Part shown: piece by piece, positions 39,494 through 53,084 of the stretch
How the letters are laid out: every line of letters starts with the position of its first letter
Numbering within the stretch: position 1 is the stretch's first letter
Assembly: GCA_016806645.1 (NCBI GenBank)
Contig: JACSYO010002062.1
Location: 3,662,001 to 3,726,000, forward strand
DNA from: Ophiodon elongatus
Lineage: Eukaryota > Chordata > Actinopteri > Perciformes > Hexagrammidae
DNA length: 64,000 nt
Direction of reading: 5' to 3'
Notes under the pieces: generated by a model
What the model was told of the DNA's origin: nothing
The model's input: only the letters and a program-made list of their open reading frames with translations
Database searches by the model: none
Made by a program: the position numbers and the translations under genes

Positions 39494-40223
39494 AATATAC
39501 CCAGCACTATACAATATACTGTGGATTTTTTTTCTCTCCAGAATAATTGGGAAGGTTTTATCAAGAGAACTGAAAAAGAAATGCATCAATATTACAAAAT
39601 AAACAGAAGAGCAGTTTCTATATGTGCTCTCCTTCTATTCCTCTGTTTTGTTAGTTGAAGCTCAGTCCTTTTCCTATTCGTCATCCTCTTCTAGTCCCTT
39701 GTTTTTTATTTTGAGTTCACATCGGTCCATACATTCCTCCAGGAGCAAATAACAGTCTTGGAATGCCAGCCGCTGGAATGGGATCACCCAATGAGTAACG
39801 TCGTCGATTGTAACAACAACAAAAAAAGAAACCTATAACACATGAGAACCAAAACTCAAAAGTCTGTGTGTTTTTATGAAGGGAGAGTTGGAGGAGGAGG
39901 AGGGTCCCGAGGGAACGTCAGTTCAATCAGTCAGTAAAAAAAAAAAAAAAAAAACAGCTTCTGAAGGGTCCCTGTCCTCTCCTGTAAGACCTCGCGTGAG
40001 CACGTATGTATGTAGTGTGTGTGTGCATGGCAGTATGAGTGTGTGACAGCAGCGCTGCCACCAGCCCAGTCCCATCTGGGTCCATTAGTCCACCGGGAGC
40101 CAGAGGAGTGATGGGGGTGGAGGGGGGCTGTGAGAGGGGGTCTGTGCTACGTGTGTTTTGGGACGTCGAGGGGTACGAACTGGGGCAAGTCAAAGCTGGG
40201 GTAGAGAGGGGTTGCCTGTGGGC

Positions 40224-40388
40224 TCATGTTTTCACGTTGCCGTTGATGTGCTGGTACTTGGGGAGGCAGGGCTCGTCCGGTAAGGGGTCGTGGGAAAACA
40301 CGGAGTCGTCACCGGAGGAGCAGGAGCTGCGAGTGTCGGGGAAGCTGGGGGAATACTGCTCTGCTGGGGCGCACAGGTCCAGATACTC
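40224..40388 (-). CDS. fgfr2: fgfr2 terminal exon: C-tail and stop
   Basis: Codes the C-tail EYLDLCAPAEQYSPSFPDTR then SSCSSGDDSVFSHDPLPDEP and CLPKYQHINGNVKT, then TGA at 40,224-40,226. The tyrosine in EYLDL is the PLC-gamma SH2 docking site (Tyr769 in human FGFR2), and the serine-rich stretch is a known phosphoregulatory region. The tail and its HINGNVKT end identify FGFR2; FGFR1 ends quite differently. The acceptor is GTCTCCAG/GAGTAT. The coding part is 165 bases including stop and the exon continues into the 3' UTR. Confidence 0.98.
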   Translation of the reverse strand, partial: EYLDLCAPAEQYSPSFPDTRSSCSSGDDSVFSHDPLPDEPCLPKYQHINGNVKT

Positions 40389-41844
40389 CTGGAGACACAG
40401 ACACAGGGAAGGAGAGGGCTGGGTCAGATAACTTACACTCAGACACAAGCTCATATGTTACCAAAAGGGAAAAGACGCTACGGAGGCAAGAGGAGAGGCA
40501 AGAGACCTACAGCAAAACCAGAGAACATAAATATAGTGCTGAAACCCAGTCAGCAAGACCAGGGACTTTCCAGAGGAGGAGGGTGAGAGAGTATCACCTT
40601 CATCATGATATTTATCTAAACCATGCCAAATCACCCTGGAAGGGTTTATGAAACAGAACAGAAAAAATAATCTTAAACTGGATACTGTATGAAAATATTT
40701 GCATGAATAATAGGTAGCGAATTGAATGTTGGAGCTTGAGGACAGCAGGGTCGGCCGAGTCGGGGTTTTGGTCCACTTTAATGTGGTGGGGCGGTCGGGG
40801 GAAAAGAGGATACGTTTAGACCAGGGAACTGGCACTCCAGCCTTTACGGCATCCCTTCACATCGGTTCAGTCCAAACAAATCTGACAAATGAAACATCCA
40901 ACATAAACACTAAAAGATGGCTAGAAAAAAAATCAAGAAGCTGGCAGAACAAAACGCCCCCACCCCCCCAAAAAAAAATGAGGATGAAGGAAAATAAAAC
41001 CCCCAAGAAATCCTGTTATTAATTTTTGATTCTCCCAGTGTTGTGAGGTTGTTTCATGTCTTCCCCCCCCCCCCTCCCGCTTGTCTTTCATGGCTGTTTT
41101 TGGGACTAGTAGGAAGGAAGAGTTCTTGGGGTTTTCTAGAAAATGAGCGCTGGCTTCCATTTTCCCAGCTCAACACGAGAAGTCTCACATTACTAAAGAC
41201 CTCCACATCTGCCAGCGGTTTGGGGCAGAGGGAAAGGAGGGAGAAAATAAAAAGGCAAGAAAAGGGCGCTTTATTACATTTCAAAAGTTCAAACTCAAAC
41301 TTGGGCTTTTTTTTTTTGGCATGAATTCATGAGGTTCCAGCTCCAAGAGCAGACGAGTCTTGACAGCTTTCCATCGACGAGCTCTTTTCAGGTCTGCACT
41401 CGGATATCACACGAGACGGGGGAGGGGGGGGGGGGGGAGGGGGGAAGAAACGCCGGCCATTGTACGGAGCGAGGCATGAATGTGATGATTGGGCAACTTC
41501 ACTGGGCCGTAGCGGCCATGTTGGGCCTGGATCAAATCATCTGGCCATTTTTTGTCGGTCACCATGGAGGCCTTTTGTCAGCGACGTGGCTGCTAATGCT
41601 CCAAAAGCTTTCAGCAAAGGTTCTGCTGAACCCTGCATGCACTGGCACGAGCACGATTTAGTTTGGACTGAGAAACATGTAATTGTGTGTCGGAATGTAT
41701 CATATTTTTCATTGTTAGGAAATACCGGACTCCTACTTGCCAGGAAAAGTGAAGGTTTGTGTAGCATGATTTCTGACCACCCTGAATCCAGGAACTTTAT
41801 GGAATAAGAACGCGTGTGAGGAGCAATGAGAGAGCTGCACTCAC
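40389..41844 (-). other. fgfr2 last intron
   Basis: A 1.5-kb intron with a C run (41,064-41,074), a G-rich block (41,418-41,443) and a T run near 41,311-41,319. I looked for an alternative C-tail exon and found none I could support. Confidence 0.8.
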
Positions 41845-41950
41845 CTCGTTGGTGTTGAGGGAAAGGATGCGATCCAGATCCTCTACTAGCTGCTTGAAGG
41901 TAGGTCTGTGGGATGAGATGGCATGCCAGCAGTCTTTCATCATCATGTAC
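41845..41950 (-). CDS. fgfr2: fgfr2 exon: end of kinase domain
   Basis: Codes YMMMKDCWHAISSHRPTFKQ then LVEDLDRILSLNTNE, the final kinase helices with the CW and RPTF motifs. The acceptor is CTCAG/GTACAT and the donor GAG/GTGAGT. Length is 106 bases. Human has MRDCWHAVPSQRPTF here, so ISSH is a local divergence. If the following intron were retained, translation would stop after 15 further codons. Confidence 0.97.
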
Positions 41951-42595
41951 CTGAGAGAGAGAGAAAAAAAAAAAAAAAAAGTACCTGTTTACTCAAAGAG
42001 AAGAGTGGATTAAGGGCGCGAGAACTGAGTCATTCAGGGAAGTGTTGCAGACATTATTTAGCCTGTCCAAACTCAAGCTGTGCCACTCCTTATCTACCTC
42101 GTATTCAAGTTTCAACATTTACTGGCTGAATGATTTATGCCTCTGGACTCGAGTGTCCATGTCAAAGAATAAATCAAAACAGCAGGTGTTCTCTGAAGCC
42201 ATCTCATTTTTAAATGTATTCCGCTGTGCCATCAATAACAGTGATTGTCCTGCTTGCTGATCACAAACATGCCTCGCAGTGTTTTGGGTTTTTCTAAATA
42301 CTATAATGTATGTGTGTGTGTGTCTTGCACTGCTATTGTGTCTGTACTTTGTTCTCCATCCACTCTCGCAGTGTGGCACCGTGGCAGAGCTGTGCCATTG
42401 TCCGCTGAGGACTAATTGTGAATGAGGACACTGATAGCAGCCAGTCACAGCTGTGCAGAGGCCCGACAGAGTGGACACAGAGCCCCGGAGTCATGGATCT
42501 GATGGAGACTGGGGTGGCATTAGAGCCTGGGTGTAAGGGCTAGTGTGTGTTTGGTGGTCAGTGGGGATGTAAATTTGGGAGAAAGCGACTCTTAC
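41951..42595 (-). other. fgfr2 intron before last kinase exon
   Basis: A 645-base intron with an A run on the plus strand (41,967-41,980; T in the transcript) contributing to the acceptor tract. Nothing else is recognised. Confidence 0.8.
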
Positions 42596-42733
42596 AGCTC
42601 GTTGGTGCAGTTGCCAGGCTTGTCCATGCGATGTCCCTCTTTGAGCAACTTGAAGAGCTCTTCAACGGGGATGCCAGGGTAGGGGGAGCCCCCGAGGGTG
42701 AAGATCTCCCACATCAGCACCCCAAATGACCAG
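42596..42733 (-). CDS. fgfr2: fgfr2 exon: kinase C-lobe, helix F region
   Basis: Codes WSFGVLMWEIFTLGGSPYPG followed by IPVEELFKLLKEGHRMDKPG and NCTNEL. This is the conserved DVWSFG helix F and the loop after it in the tyrosine kinase C-lobe. The acceptor is TCTCAG/CTGG and the donor GAGCT/GTAAGA. Length is 138 bases. The sequence is virtually identical to mammalian FGFR2. Confidence 0.97.
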
Positions 42734-46640
<3,907 letters not shown>

Positions 46641-46763
46641 GTTGGTCGTCTTTTTATAGTAGTCGATGTTGTGGACGTCCCTGGCCAGGCCGAAGTCAGC
46701 GATCTTCATGAAGTTGCTCTCTGTGACCAGGACGTTCCTGGCCGCCAGGTCTCTGTGTATACA
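46641..46763 (-). CDS. fgfr2: fgfr2 exon: catalytic loop, DFG and activation loop
   Basis: The catalytic core of the kinase. CIHRDLAARNVLVTESNFMK carries the HRD aspartate and AARN motif, IADFGLARD the DFG magnesium site, and VHNIDYYKKTTN the paired activation-loop tyrosines equivalent to human Tyr656 and Tyr657. The acceptor is TTCCAG/TGTATA and the donor AAC/GTGAGT. Length is 123 bases, exactly 41 codons with both borders in phase 0. A GT- and G-rich simple repeat on the plus strand lies 36-80 bases upstream of the acceptor. Confidence 0.98.
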
Positions 46764-46795
46764 CTGGAATGGAGAGAGTGAGACATGAGAGGGGA

Positions 46796-46796
<1 letters not shown>

Positions 46797-46826
<30 letters not shown>

Positions 46827-46850
46827 TGGTGGGGGGGGGGAGAGGGGAGG
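46797..46850 (+). repeat. GT repeat and G run in fgfr2 intron
   Basis: Interrupted GT repeat then about 10 G. In the transcript this is a C run then CA repeats, 34-87 bases before the catalytic-loop exon. Confidence 0.9.
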
Positions 46851-47135
46851 TCACAGAGTGGAAAAAGTGAGAGAAGAGAGGAATAAGACAGTTGCCTCAT
46901 TCCATTAATAAATCAACTGTGTAACAGGTGTGCACTTAATTTAGAATGGTGTTAAGATGTTTGTGGTGCATGTAATCGTCCAGAAATCTCCCGCACTGAG
47001 GTGGCGCTTGACTGCACAACATGACGCCACCACGACTGCACCGACATGAGCGTGTCTGGATAAGTAAGGATTCCTCGCATACTTAACCGCATATATGGTC
47101 GAAGTCGTTTCTGTGCATCAGCACGCATGTGCAAG

Positions 47136-47138
<3 letters not shown>

Positions 47139-47219
<81 letters not shown>
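47139..47219 (+). repeat. (GT)n microsatellite in fgfr2 intron, 81 bases
   Basis: The longest pure GT tract in the window. Confidence 0.97.
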
Positions 47220-47223
<4 letters not shown>

Positions 47224-47540
47224 AGAGACAGTACGCTCTGTCACATTCCAACAGTGAGAGGGAGCGTGAGGCTGCGTTTGGCCAACATGGCCGTACCCCC
47301 ATTGTGAGAAACCTCGCAGCTCTTCTACACAGAGGGGCTTTTGTGGTTGAATGAGAGACAATGCAGGGATTTGGGCAGGGGGTCAGAGACGTGTTTTTAG
47401 GAGACAACATTCCCACAGTGACGCACATGCAAGCTCCCTACGTAAAAACTTGTTGGATACAGCACATCGAATGCTCTGTGTGCTGGCACTGAGATCTGTC
47501 TCCGGCAGCCAGCAGGGGACTGATGTGAGAACAGGATATT

Positions 47541-47616
47541 TTGTGTGTTTGTTTGTGTGTGTGTGGGTGTGTGTGGGTGTGTGTGTGTGGGTGTGTGTGG
47601 GTGTGTGTGTGTTTGT
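47541..47616 (+). repeat. GT/GTGGG compound repeat next to an fgfr2 donor
   Basis: Repeats of GTGTGTGG and GTGTGT; in the transcript this is CA-rich and begins about 20 bases after the hinge-exon donor. Confidence 0.93.
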
Positions 47617-47636
47617 GTCCATCCATCCGTCCTTAC

Positions 47637-47827
47637 CTTTTGTGATGCTAGGTACTCCATGCCCCGTGCCACCTGATAAGTGCAGGAGACCAGATCTTTG
47701 AAAGTAAGCTGTTCATCCGAGACACGGGCGATGTCGTAGGAGTACTCCATGCCGGGTGGCCGGCGGGCTCTGAGGTACTCCCTGAGGTTGCCTTTGGAGG
47801 CGTACTCCACTATCACATAGAGGGGAC
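47637..47827 (-). CDS. fgfr2: fgfr2 exon: kinase hinge, insert and helix E
   Basis: Codes GPLYVIVEYASKGNLREYLR, with the gatekeeper valine before EYA and the hinge, then the short kinase-insert region ARRPPGMEYSYDIARVSDEQ, and LTFKDLVSCTYQVARGMEYL followed by ASQK. The tyrosine in MEYSYD corresponds to a known FGFR kinase-insert autophosphorylation site. The acceptor is CTGCAG/GTCCCC and the donor AAAG/GTAAGG. Length is 191 bases, as in mammals. CA-rich sequence in the transcript begins about 20 bases after the donor. Confidence 0.97.
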
Positions 47828-48949
47828 CTGCAGCGGAGAAAAGACCCACATTACCTCTTGAGCATAAATGATTCCCATCAATGAGAGAAAGAGACACTGA
47901 ACCAAATTCAGAGAGACTTTTGGAATGGTTAATGGTTAATACAGTGAATAAAGAAGAGGAACCTCTCGTTTGAATGTTAAGATTTTCAATTTGATGCTGG
48001 ATTGAAAGACATTTCTGTTCAAAAACATAAATTCTGAATGGAAAACACCTTCCTGATGGCCAAACTGTCCAATGTTGCAATTAAGCATTTATGCACATTT
48101 AAAAAAACTCAAATTTAATCCTTCATCGTTTTTTTGCAGCGACTGAAAAGGTGCGCTTCGGTGTGAAAAGGGCAGGAGTGAAAGTAACAAATTACATGTA
48201 CACTCATTACTGTAACAAAGTTATTTTTTAGTGTACTGTTTTGAGTATTTTTTTTTAATCTGTAATTTTACTTGTATTGTACCGTGTTACATTTCAAGTC
48301 GCGTCCTTTAAAGTAAGTATCTTTAGAGTAAAGATAAGAGTCACATGAAACATGTTACTGATAAACTGTGAGAATGGACAGTACACCACACGCTACATGG
48401 TGTGTAAAAAACATAGAAATATATTAGAAATATAATAGAGAATGGTGCAGTCTCTCCTTTGCTGTAATATGTGCCCACACACACATTTAAGTGACCTACT
48501 TTTTACTTTTACGAAGCACATTACTTTCGTACTTTGAGGTTATTTTTTACTTAAGTCTTTCCACCTCTGGAAAAGGGGCATAGTTGCAGATGAACTGCAT
48601 ATTATTTCTTTTCATTTTTCACGCCATCGTGGCTCCACTGATCTTCATGAATAAGAAGAAATCTTAGATTGCTCAGCATCATCCACTCTTCACATCCAAT
48701 CAACCTCTCCGTATGACACACTAAGGCTTCTAGCTGCCGCCACATTTGTCCTTCACTACCTGTCTGATGTGGTCTGATGAAACACTTTATAAATGTGTTT
48801 GAAGAATGTGGCAACCTTAAGTGCAGCTTTGTAACAAAGTTAACAAGGCAAATGACTGAATACTTTCCCAACAACTTATGCAATATTCTAAGTGAACCCT
48901 CTTCTTGAGGCACTCGAAGATGTGTGATGTTGTGTCACGTCCTACTCAC
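47828..48949 (-). other. fgfr2 intron after helix C exon, with dispersed repeat
   Basis: A 1.1-kb intron. About 48,180-48,575 is a degraded dispersed repeat related to the one at 26,690-26,870. The rest is unique-looking. Confidence 0.8.
48180..48575. repeat. dispersed repeat C, copy 2
   Basis: Begins AGTAACAAATTACATGTACA, contains ATTTCAAGTCGCGTCCTTTA, and ends TTTTTACTTAAGTCTTTCC then ACCTCTGG. The ACCTCTG end is the inverse of the CAGAGGTGG start at 57,832, as in a common teleost repeat class. Confidence 0.7.
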
Positions 48950-49060
48950 CCTCTTGTGTACAGGCCCCCAAAAGATTAATGATGTTCTTATGTTTGCCAA
49001 TCATCTTCATCATTTCCATCTCCGACACCAGGTCAGACAGGTCTTTCTCAGTGGCGTCAT
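48950..49060 (-). CDS. fgfr2: fgfr2 exon: kinase helix C region
   Basis: Codes DDATEKDLSDLVSEMEMMKM and IGKHKNIINLLGACTQE. Helix C carries the glutamate that pairs with the VAVK lysine (in EMEMMK). The asparagine in KNIINLL belongs to the autoinhibitory molecular brake described for FGFR kinases. The acceptor is CTTAG/ATGACG and the donor GAGG/GTGAGT. Length is 111 bases. The segment is nearly invariant among FGFRs; mammals have Asp instead of Glu in the final CTQE. Confidence 0.97.
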
Positions 49061-49892
49061 CTAAGATCAGAAGAAGTAGGATGGAAGGTTGTCAGGGAGA
49101 AAGCCTCAGCAAAACAAACACAGCTTGGTCCCGTCGGCCCTTTAACCCTTTGACCCAGGCTCTGCCCCGTGAGACAACACCTTGTTTTGTATAGGTGCTT
49201 CTGATTAAGTGCGGCTGACAGACAATGTGGGCTTAAGTTACTGCGGCGAGGGGAAGCTCCTCACACAGACTACAGAGGCATCCTTTCAGTGCCAGGGGTA
49301 AGGAGGAGGAGGAATTAAAGACGCTCAATCACGATTCATTATCTGCCGCGCAGGCTCCTTTTTCATGGGGCCGACTGAGCCGGTGCAGGTATCCAGACGG
49401 TCAGAATGGCATCGCCTGCATTCCTCTGGACCATTACCTTACCTGGGGTGCTCATAAAGAGCAAATTATCATTGTCGAGGTCGGCTGCTGTACTTGATCT
49501 AACCCCCCTCGCCCCATAAACCAACCCAGCGCCCCCTCCTGCTGATTTCATTAATCGTAGCAGTGCTGCTAGTGTGACTTGCCTCTTTGTGTGGGTGCTG
49601 ACTGAGCTCCAGCCAGCTGCTGCTCTGGGGTCAGGTATGTGACCGCCCCTAACCCTCACCTACACAACCCGCCTCCCCCTTGCCGTCACTCAGCAACCAC
49701 CAATAACAAATAATAATGACAGCCCCGGGCTCCGCCTCGCACCGTTGCTGAACCCTCGCTGGAGCATAAATCGCCCATAAAATGTACTCGGGTTGCCCAT
49801 AAGCCATAATGAAGCAGTGTGCGTCTTATCCCTGTGCTCTGATTTGAAGCGAGACGTTTACCATTACAAGCTCACTGTGATTGTGCGCTTAC
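49061..49892 (-). other. fgfr2 intron before helix C exon
   Basis: An 832-base intron with no recognised repeat, exon or RNA gene. An open frame of 98 codons at 49,363-49,659 lacks similarity to anything I know and overlaps no splice site. Confidence 0.75.
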
Positions 49893-50014
49893 CTTTCAGC
49901 ATCTTGACTGCGACTGTTACAGCCTCCTTGGGTTTGTCCTTGTCGATGCCCAGGGCCTCTGCCATTACAACTTGGCCGAAGCAACCTTCACCTAGGGGCT
50001 TGCCCAGGGTCAAC
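49893..50014 (-). CDS. fgfr2: fgfr2 exon: kinase N-lobe, glycine loop and catalytic lysine
   Basis: Start of the tyrosine kinase domain. It reads LTLGKPLGEGCFGQVVMAEA, with the ATP-binding glycine loop GEGCFG, then LGIDKDKPKEAVTVAVKMLK, where the lysine of VAVK is the ATP-anchoring residue. The acceptor is CTGCAG/GTTGAC and the donor AAAG/GTAAGC. Length is 122 bases, with one base at each end completing shared codons. No key residue is altered. Confidence 0.97.
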
Positions 50015-52227
50015 CTGCAGCAAGCATAAAGCAAACATAGAGGGGGGAGAGGGGGGGGGAGAAAGACAGGAAGCTGTTTAGCTGCTGAAACCCAAACTGA
50101 AATTCCTCGACATGACCTGACTGTGGCATCTATTCACTCCCTGTACAGAAATAAACAGGTTAGATAGAGCTAGAGAGGTAATTAAACCAAGCACCAAGCC
50201 AGTTTCTCAACCTCACCCTGTGTGGGTTTTTTCTTTTTTTTCCTTTTTTACTAGATCACTCTCTCTGTTTTAAGCAGATTGTGTCAGTGTGAGTGCTTTA
50301 TTGGCGTGGTGACTGCAGCCCGTGCCAGGGCAGTAGGTAGGAACTTGAAGGCAGACATGGCACTGATAATCACCTGATAAAGCCAGGGAGAGACACTCAT
50401 TTCTAAACTGTTTACCCTGCCTTGGCATGTTCCAATATACACTCTTTACAAGTCATTACACAGGGCTTAGCTTAGCCCTGACACATTAGTCTGTGACGGA
50501 TGGGATGCTGGCTTTGTGTTGCCATACTGGTGGGCCTGACTACAATACCAGATGGAAATCTAAGCAGGTTTTTATTGTAAGCCATGACACAATCGCTGGT
50601 GTGTTAAACTTTATGTCCAACTATGTGACACGGATTCATATGGTGAGGAAATTTTCACTCACTCACACGCTCCTCCACAACTATCCATGAGAGGCTCAGC
50701 AACCATCTGAACCCTGAACTAGCAGTGTACCTAGGTGCTTTTTCATGTGATTGACAGGTGTAGCCCCACCCCAAAGGCCCAGTGTCCTGGGTATGTAAAC
50801 ACTCACACCGCATGCCGCAAAGCCTGGAGCCTGAGGCCCAGCGCCCTGCCGTAGTAACACAATCCCCTATCTGTCCACACACTCGCCACGCTCAATGGCA
50901 TCCATTCTGTCCATCCAGCCACACATAATCAATGTTATTTTTTTCCTCCACGCAAACCGCAAACGTTAGCATTCCTCCGCGTTCTGCAATCCCAACATGA
51001 TCCCTCAGGCGCTGGGATGACAAGCGAGGAATAAAGACCCAAACTGAGAGGCACACAGAGATCTATTCAGCCCAGATAAAACATCCCGTTTGGTGGGCTC
51101 ATCAATTAAAATCAAAACTTTTCCCCAGAATGCCGTTATGCAAAAGAGCGTCTAGATTTACATTAGAATGTTGTTGTTTTTTTCACTTATGGGCGATGGT
51201 AGAATTTAAGATCCAAGCACTCCTTTTTACAACCATTTAAAAAAAAAAAAACAGCCCTTTGTGTTTATGGTTTGGGATTTCCCCATTTTTGTTTTTCAAA
51301 ACCAGAGGCCTCAAGTGGGTATTAAAGAATTCTAACCTTTGCTGGCCTGTTAAATCCACCCTAAAGCTTATCACCGGCCGCTGCAACTGTGACAAATCGA
51401 AACCTCGGTGGCGCTAATTCCTCTGGTATGAAGCCGAGCAAACACTCCTAGCCCAAACATGCTGATGAAAGCTGCGAGCGCTAACCAGTAATTAGCACCG
51501 TTCCTTTACTTACCATCAGAAGCATGTGTGTGACTATGTGTGAGTGAGAGTGTGACGCGGCAGCACTTGTAAAGATGAGGCGCGGTGCACAGTGCCAAGT
51601 TCAGGTCATTTTTACTACAGCGCCAACGGATGAATCAGCAGTCTTTATCTGAGACACCACAACCACTATTCTGTTAGTCGTTGTTGCCTGCTGTGTTGAT
51701 GGCACTCTTCACCTAGAACAGTGGTTATCTGATCATTCAGTAGCCCAGAGACAATCAGACAGATATGTTTTATGTAGTAATCTTGGTGTTATCAGCTACT
51801 GTAATGTGCCCTGTTAGCCTAAGATAGTTGAGTTGGCATTGAGGACAATGGCTAAAGGTGTAGAGCTGAAAGTTGTCATGCATACTGTCAAACAGGTACT
51901 GTATGCAGCCATGCATGCTGAGTGTGTGATTATGAACACCCCTTTTGGATACACGTTTAAAATCCGCATTTTAAAGTATTTTTAATGCTTTATGCAGGAG
52001 CTGAGTCAGATTTACATAATTATGTATTTAGGTAAAGAAAAACTTGCAATTAGGGGCTAGGTCATAATTATTATTTTCAATGCAACACATCAAACCTCAT
52101 GAGCTCTGAGACCAGCATAATCACAAAAGTCTGCCACATAGTGTCACTTGTTTCTGATGCAAAACAAGTGGACAACACAGGACGAGGCAGCAAGCGACCA
52201 TGTACATGAGAGGCGGACGGCCCTCAC
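50015..52227 (-). other. fgfr2 intron, juxtamembrane to glycine-loop exon
   Basis: A 2.2-kb intron of unique-looking sequence with short A and T runs (51,239-51,252 and others). No exon, RNA gene or recognised repeat is seen. Confidence 0.8.
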
Positions 52228-52367
52228 CTGTCCCGGGAAAACTCCCAGCGCGGATCCTCGGGAAGGTCATACTCAGGGATTGGGTCGTCGTGCGCAGAGC
52301 TCCGCCGCGTTGTGATGCGTACCAGCGGCGTACTGGAGTTCATGGAAGAGCTCGAGTCTGCCGACAC
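52228..52367 (-). CDS. fgfr2: fgfr2 exon: juxtamembrane segment to kinase start
   Basis: Codes the cytoplasmic juxtamembrane region: VSADSSSSMNSSTPLVRITT, then RRSSAHDDPIPEYDLPEDPR and WEFSRD plus two bases. The tyrosine in PEYDLPEDP matches the juxtamembrane tyrosine of human FGFR2 (Tyr466), a known adaptor site. Compared with human FGFR2 as I remember it, about four residues just before this tyrosine (the LAGV-like part) are missing and the flanking residues differ. The acceptor is CTATAG/GTGTCG and the donor ACAG/GTGAGG. Length is 140 bases. The reading frame is intact on both sides, so this is a real contraction and not a misplaced border. Confidence 0.94.
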
Positions 52368-53081
52368 CTATAGGAGAGGAAAGAATGGCTGATCACCGGA
52401 GTCTGGGTTCATAGGTTAGCTAAAGCTCCAAGGCATCACTAGAGGAGTCTGAGTTGATGTGCATATGCGTGATTGACTGCGGTACTTTTTTTGAAATGAC
52501 AAGGTATGTTGGTTAATATGAATACGTCTTAAATTTCCTCGGTTAACGCTTTAACATTACAGTAGAATCTATTTATAGGCCTGAGATTACATTTCAAGGA
52601 TGATTAAGAAGGGAGCGACAACAGTAATTGTGATGAATGTGGGTGGATCCTGGAGCCTCGCCGTAGTCCTCGGGGCTCGTCTCTCCACCCTAACCTTACC
52701 TTGACACAGGAATCAGTCTCTCCGCGGAATGTAATCCAATACTTTTTTTACCTTTTGGAGCATACCTTTTGGTTTTCCCTTGAGGGGAAAAGCATGGCTC
52801 ACACAGAGAAAAAAACAACTCTGGTTGTAGTGCTAACTTGCTCAGAAATGCATGCCCTCTAAGTGAGGGGGATTGTTTAAAATACTGCTGCAGCATATAT
52901 TAATTGTATATATAATCCAAGTATTTTCATTATTAATTTAATCGACCATGCAACCATAGCCTCCTATCTATTTATGGGAATTATCTAGAGTTTGTAGTCT
53001 GACATAGTATTTTTGCAATGTGTGTTTTTCTCCTCTAGGGGTGTTAAATGCCTTTAGAACTCTTTATCTACTTTCTGTTAC
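52368..53081 (-). other. fgfr2 intron after the transmembrane exon
   Basis: A 714-base intron that starts with the tandem VT donor. It is AT-rich in its middle. No exon or recognised repeat is seen. Confidence 0.8.
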
Positions 53082-53084
53082 CTG
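53074..53084 (-). promoter_or_regulatory. fgfr2: tandem alternative donor, GT then /GA (VT switch)
   Basis: In transcript sense the exon end reads CAG/GTAACA/GAAAGTAG. The first slash is a normal GT donor, giving RRQ-VSAD. The second is a /GA donor six bases later, giving RRQ-VT-VSAD. From memory, a conserved non-canonical /GA 5' splice site has been reported in mammalian FGFR1, 2 and 3, and this fish sequence matches that arrangement. The next exon begins GTG TCG in phase 0, so both forms stay in frame. Confidence 0.8.

Larger units (their letters stand above)
38625..40223 (-). other. fgfr2: fgfr2 3' untranslated region (probable extent)
   Basis: No coding continues past the stop. The stretch becomes steadily more AT-rich. 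It contains a run of 19 A on the plus strand at 39,936-39,954 (U in the transcript), an AT-rich block at 39,450-39,495, and possible poly(A) signals in transcript sense at 39,705-39,710 and 38,644-38,649. The distal signal is followed by a U/GU-rich stretch, so I take it as the main end, giving a UTR of about 1.6 kb. The extent is inferred and transcript data would settle it. Confidence 0.6.
46764..47636 (-). other. fgfr2 intron before catalytic-loop exon, microsatellite-rich
   Basis: An 873-base intron of which about a quarter is GT-type simple repeat on the plus strand (46,797-46,850, 47,139-47,219 and 47,541-47,616), CA-rich in the transcript. The tracts lie close to both ends of the intron. 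Confidence 0.9.

Noticed and set aside
40389..41844. Alternative fgfr2 C-tail exon inside the last intron
   Set aside because: No acceptor followed by an open frame with FGFR C-tail features was found.
47397..48080. 227-codon open frame on the minus strand
   Set aside because: Only 47,637-47,827 is real coding sequence (the kinase hinge exon); the rest is intron read through on both sides, including a microsatellite.
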